From positions 1 to 7,222 of the forward strand of contig CALQJP020000120.1 in NCBI GenBank assembly GCA_943330925.2: 7,222 nt of DNA. The letters are read 5' to 3'. The DNA comes from Chryseobacterium gleum (GTDB taxonomy: Bacteria > Bacteroidota > Bacteroidia > Flavobacteriales_D > Sanyastnellaceae). Every line of letters begins with the position of its first letter. Within the stretch, counting starts at the first letter, position 1. Below are positions 6,025 to 7,222 of the stretch, in pieces. The position numbers were made by a program, and so were the translations under genes. The notes under the pieces are model-generated. The model did not search any database, was not told where the DNA came from, and worked only from the letters and a program-made list of their open reading frames with translations.

Positions 6025-7222
6025 ATGAAAATGCATTTTACTAAAGCTGTTGCCGTTGCTGCAATGCTTTTTGCCGGTTACACCGGTGTTGCTCAAACCA
6101 ACTTGGGTGCCGATTGCGGTTGTCCTGCTGTTGGATCACGTACATCAGTAAACGTTTCGGCACTTCCAGGTGCTACTGCAATCTCTGGTGATGCTGACGC
6201 TTACCAATTGACTTCAGGTGCTACGTTCACCTGTAACAACACGTACATCCTCGACAAGAAGATCTACGTTCCTGCTGGTCAGACCTTGAACATTGCTCCT
6301 GGTACTGTTATCAAGGGTGCTGCTGCTGCTACGCAAGCAGATCAAACTGCTTTGGTTGTTGAGCGTGGTGGTAAAATCAACGCTGCCGGTACTGAGTCTT
6401 GCCCAATCGTTTTCACTGCGAACGCAGATCCAATGGACGGTACATACTCTGTAGCTACCATTGGTTCATGGGGTGGTGTAGTTATTCTTGGTAAGGCTAC
6501 CAACAACTTGGTTGCTATCAACACGCCACAAGCTTTCGGTTCGAAAGTAGGTTTGGCTCCTGGTCTTGGTTTGATCGAAGGTTTCAACAACACAGGTTCA
6601 CACAACCGCTACGGTGTTCAGACATCTGGTACACTTTTTTCAGGTGAAGCAGCTCTCGGAACATTCGACGACAACGACAACAGCGGTGTTTTGAAATACG
6701 TTTCTATCCGCCACACAGGTGCTATCCTCGAAATTGGTGCTGAGATCAACGGTCTTACACTGGGTTCAGTAGGTCGCGGAACAACAATCGAGCACATCGA
6801 AATCGTGTCTGGCGCTGATGACCAAATCGAATTGTTCGGTGGTACTGTAAACATGAAGTATGTAAGCAGCTTGTTCGGTAACGACGACATGCTTGACTAC
6901 GACCACGGTTACTCTGGTAAAATCCAGTTCTTCTTCGGTATGAAGAATGATGGTACTGCTGCTGGTCAGGCTAGCCCTGACAACGACAACGGTATCGAAG
7001 CAGATAGCGACGATAACTCGGCTCAATCAAGCCCAGTTGCTGTTCCGGTTATTTACAACTGTACTTTCATTGGTAACCCAAAGGCTACCGGTACTGCTGA
7101 TAACCGCGGTTTGGCTGCTATCAATGCGAAAGACGGTGCAGGTGGTAAAATCTACAACTCTGTATTCGCTAACTTCAAAAACGGTTTGAACATCGAGAAG
7201 GCGTTGGGTTCACGTACATTGG
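6025..7222 (+). CDS. Secreted beta-helix-like surface protein, strongly codon-biased (3' end outside window)
   Basis: The reading frame is open from the ATG at 6025 to the window edge (399 complete codons, no stop), so the C-terminus is missing. The signal peptide is residues 1-23 (MKMHFTKAVAVAAMLFAGYTGVA, split here as MKMHFTKAVA and VAAMLFAGYTGVA), cleaved before Gln24. Features follow a pattern I recognise from a widespread Bacteroidota secreted family of unknown function, sometimes misnamed in databases: GTVIKG at 93-98, ALVVERGGKINAAGT at 109-123, a GSWGGVVILGKA block at 147-158, NGLTLGSVGRGT, an ADDQIELFGGTVN block from 264, and GYSGKIQFFF at 295-304. The short repeating hydrophobic strands with Gly and Asn turns suggest a right-handed parallel beta-helix. 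An acidic stretch at 317-331 (SPDNDNGIEADSDDN) could bind calcium. Cys31, Cys33, Cys70 and Cys126 may form disulfides. Gly is almost always GGT and Asn almost always AAC, unlike the upstream genes, implying high expression. A T9SS sorting domain is expected beyond the window but cannot be seen. Confidence 0.85.
   Translation, partial: MKMHFTKAVAVAAMLFAGYTGVAQTNLGADCGCPAVGSRTSVNVSALPGATAISGDADAYQLTSGATFTCNNTYILDKKIYVPAGQTLNIAPGTVIKGAAAATQADQTALVVERGGKINAAGTESCPIVFTANADPMDGTYSVATIGSWGGVVILGKATNNLVAINTPQAFGSKVGLAPGLGLIEGFNNTGSHNRYGVQTSGTLFSGEAALGTFDDNDNSGVLKYVSIRHTGAILEIGAEINGLTLGSVGRGTTIEHIEIVSGADDQIELFGGTVNMKYVSSLFGNDDMLDYDHGYSGKIQFFFGMKNDGTAAGQASPDNDNGIEADSDDNSAQSSPVAVPVIYNCTFIGNPKATGTADNRGLAAINAKDGAGGKIYNSVFANFKNGLNIEKALGSRTL

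Noticed and set aside
6342..7026. Several 86-90 residue open frames on the - strand and an 80-residue frame on the + strand inside the last gene
   Set aside because: The repeated GGT/GCT/GTT/AAC codon choice of the real gene removes stops from the other frames; the translations are low in complexity and without domain signals.
1..7222. Mobile element, CRISPR array, phage or toxin-antitoxin content
   Set aside because: I saw no transposase, integrase, regularly spaced direct repeats or small regulatory gene pairs on either strand.

Overview
The window looks like a chromosomal segment of a member of the Bacteroidota, probably a marine or other aquatic flavobacterium-like organism. The evidence is a TonB-dependent receptor with an N-terminal carboxypeptidase-regulatory-like domain, a type IX secretion (T9SS) type A sorting domain, a 'Fibrobacter succinogenes major paralogous' (FISUMP) lipoprotein with a CKKEEE surface-export-type N-terminus, start codons without Shine-Dalgarno sequences, and signal peptides cleaved just before Gln. 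The exact genus cannot be read from the sequence.

Layout, all on the + strand: (1) 31-3102, a 1023-residue TonB-dependent outer-membrane receptor; (2) 3111-4424, a secreted T9SS cargo protein with two Cys-containing GC-x-D repeats before its sorting domain; (3) 4432-5160, a FISUMP-domain lipoprotein; (4) 5164-5829, a small outer-membrane beta-barrel protein. The gaps between these four are 8, 7 and 3 bases, so they very probably form one operon. A 195-base non-coding stretch (5830-6024) follows. Then (5) begins at 6025 and runs off the end of the window: a secreted, Gly/Asn/Asp-rich protein resembling the Bacteroidota parallel beta-helix-like surface proteins, with codon choice much more strongly biased than in the four genes before it.

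Every product carries an export signal and is predicted to sit in or on the outer membrane: a TonB-energised gated channel, a T9SS-delivered surface protein, a surface lipoprotein, and a small barrel. Together they look like a cell-surface uptake or binding apparatus of unknown substrate. The receptor is not accompanied by a SusD-like lipoprotein, so this is not a standard polysaccharide utilisation locus. The strongly expressed fifth protein may be an independent abundant surface protein or may work with the receptor set.

I see no mobile element, CRISPR array, tRNA, rRNA or defence gene. The best candidate for something undescribed is the receptor / T9SS cargo / surface lipoprotein / barrel operon itself; its role as a system is inference.
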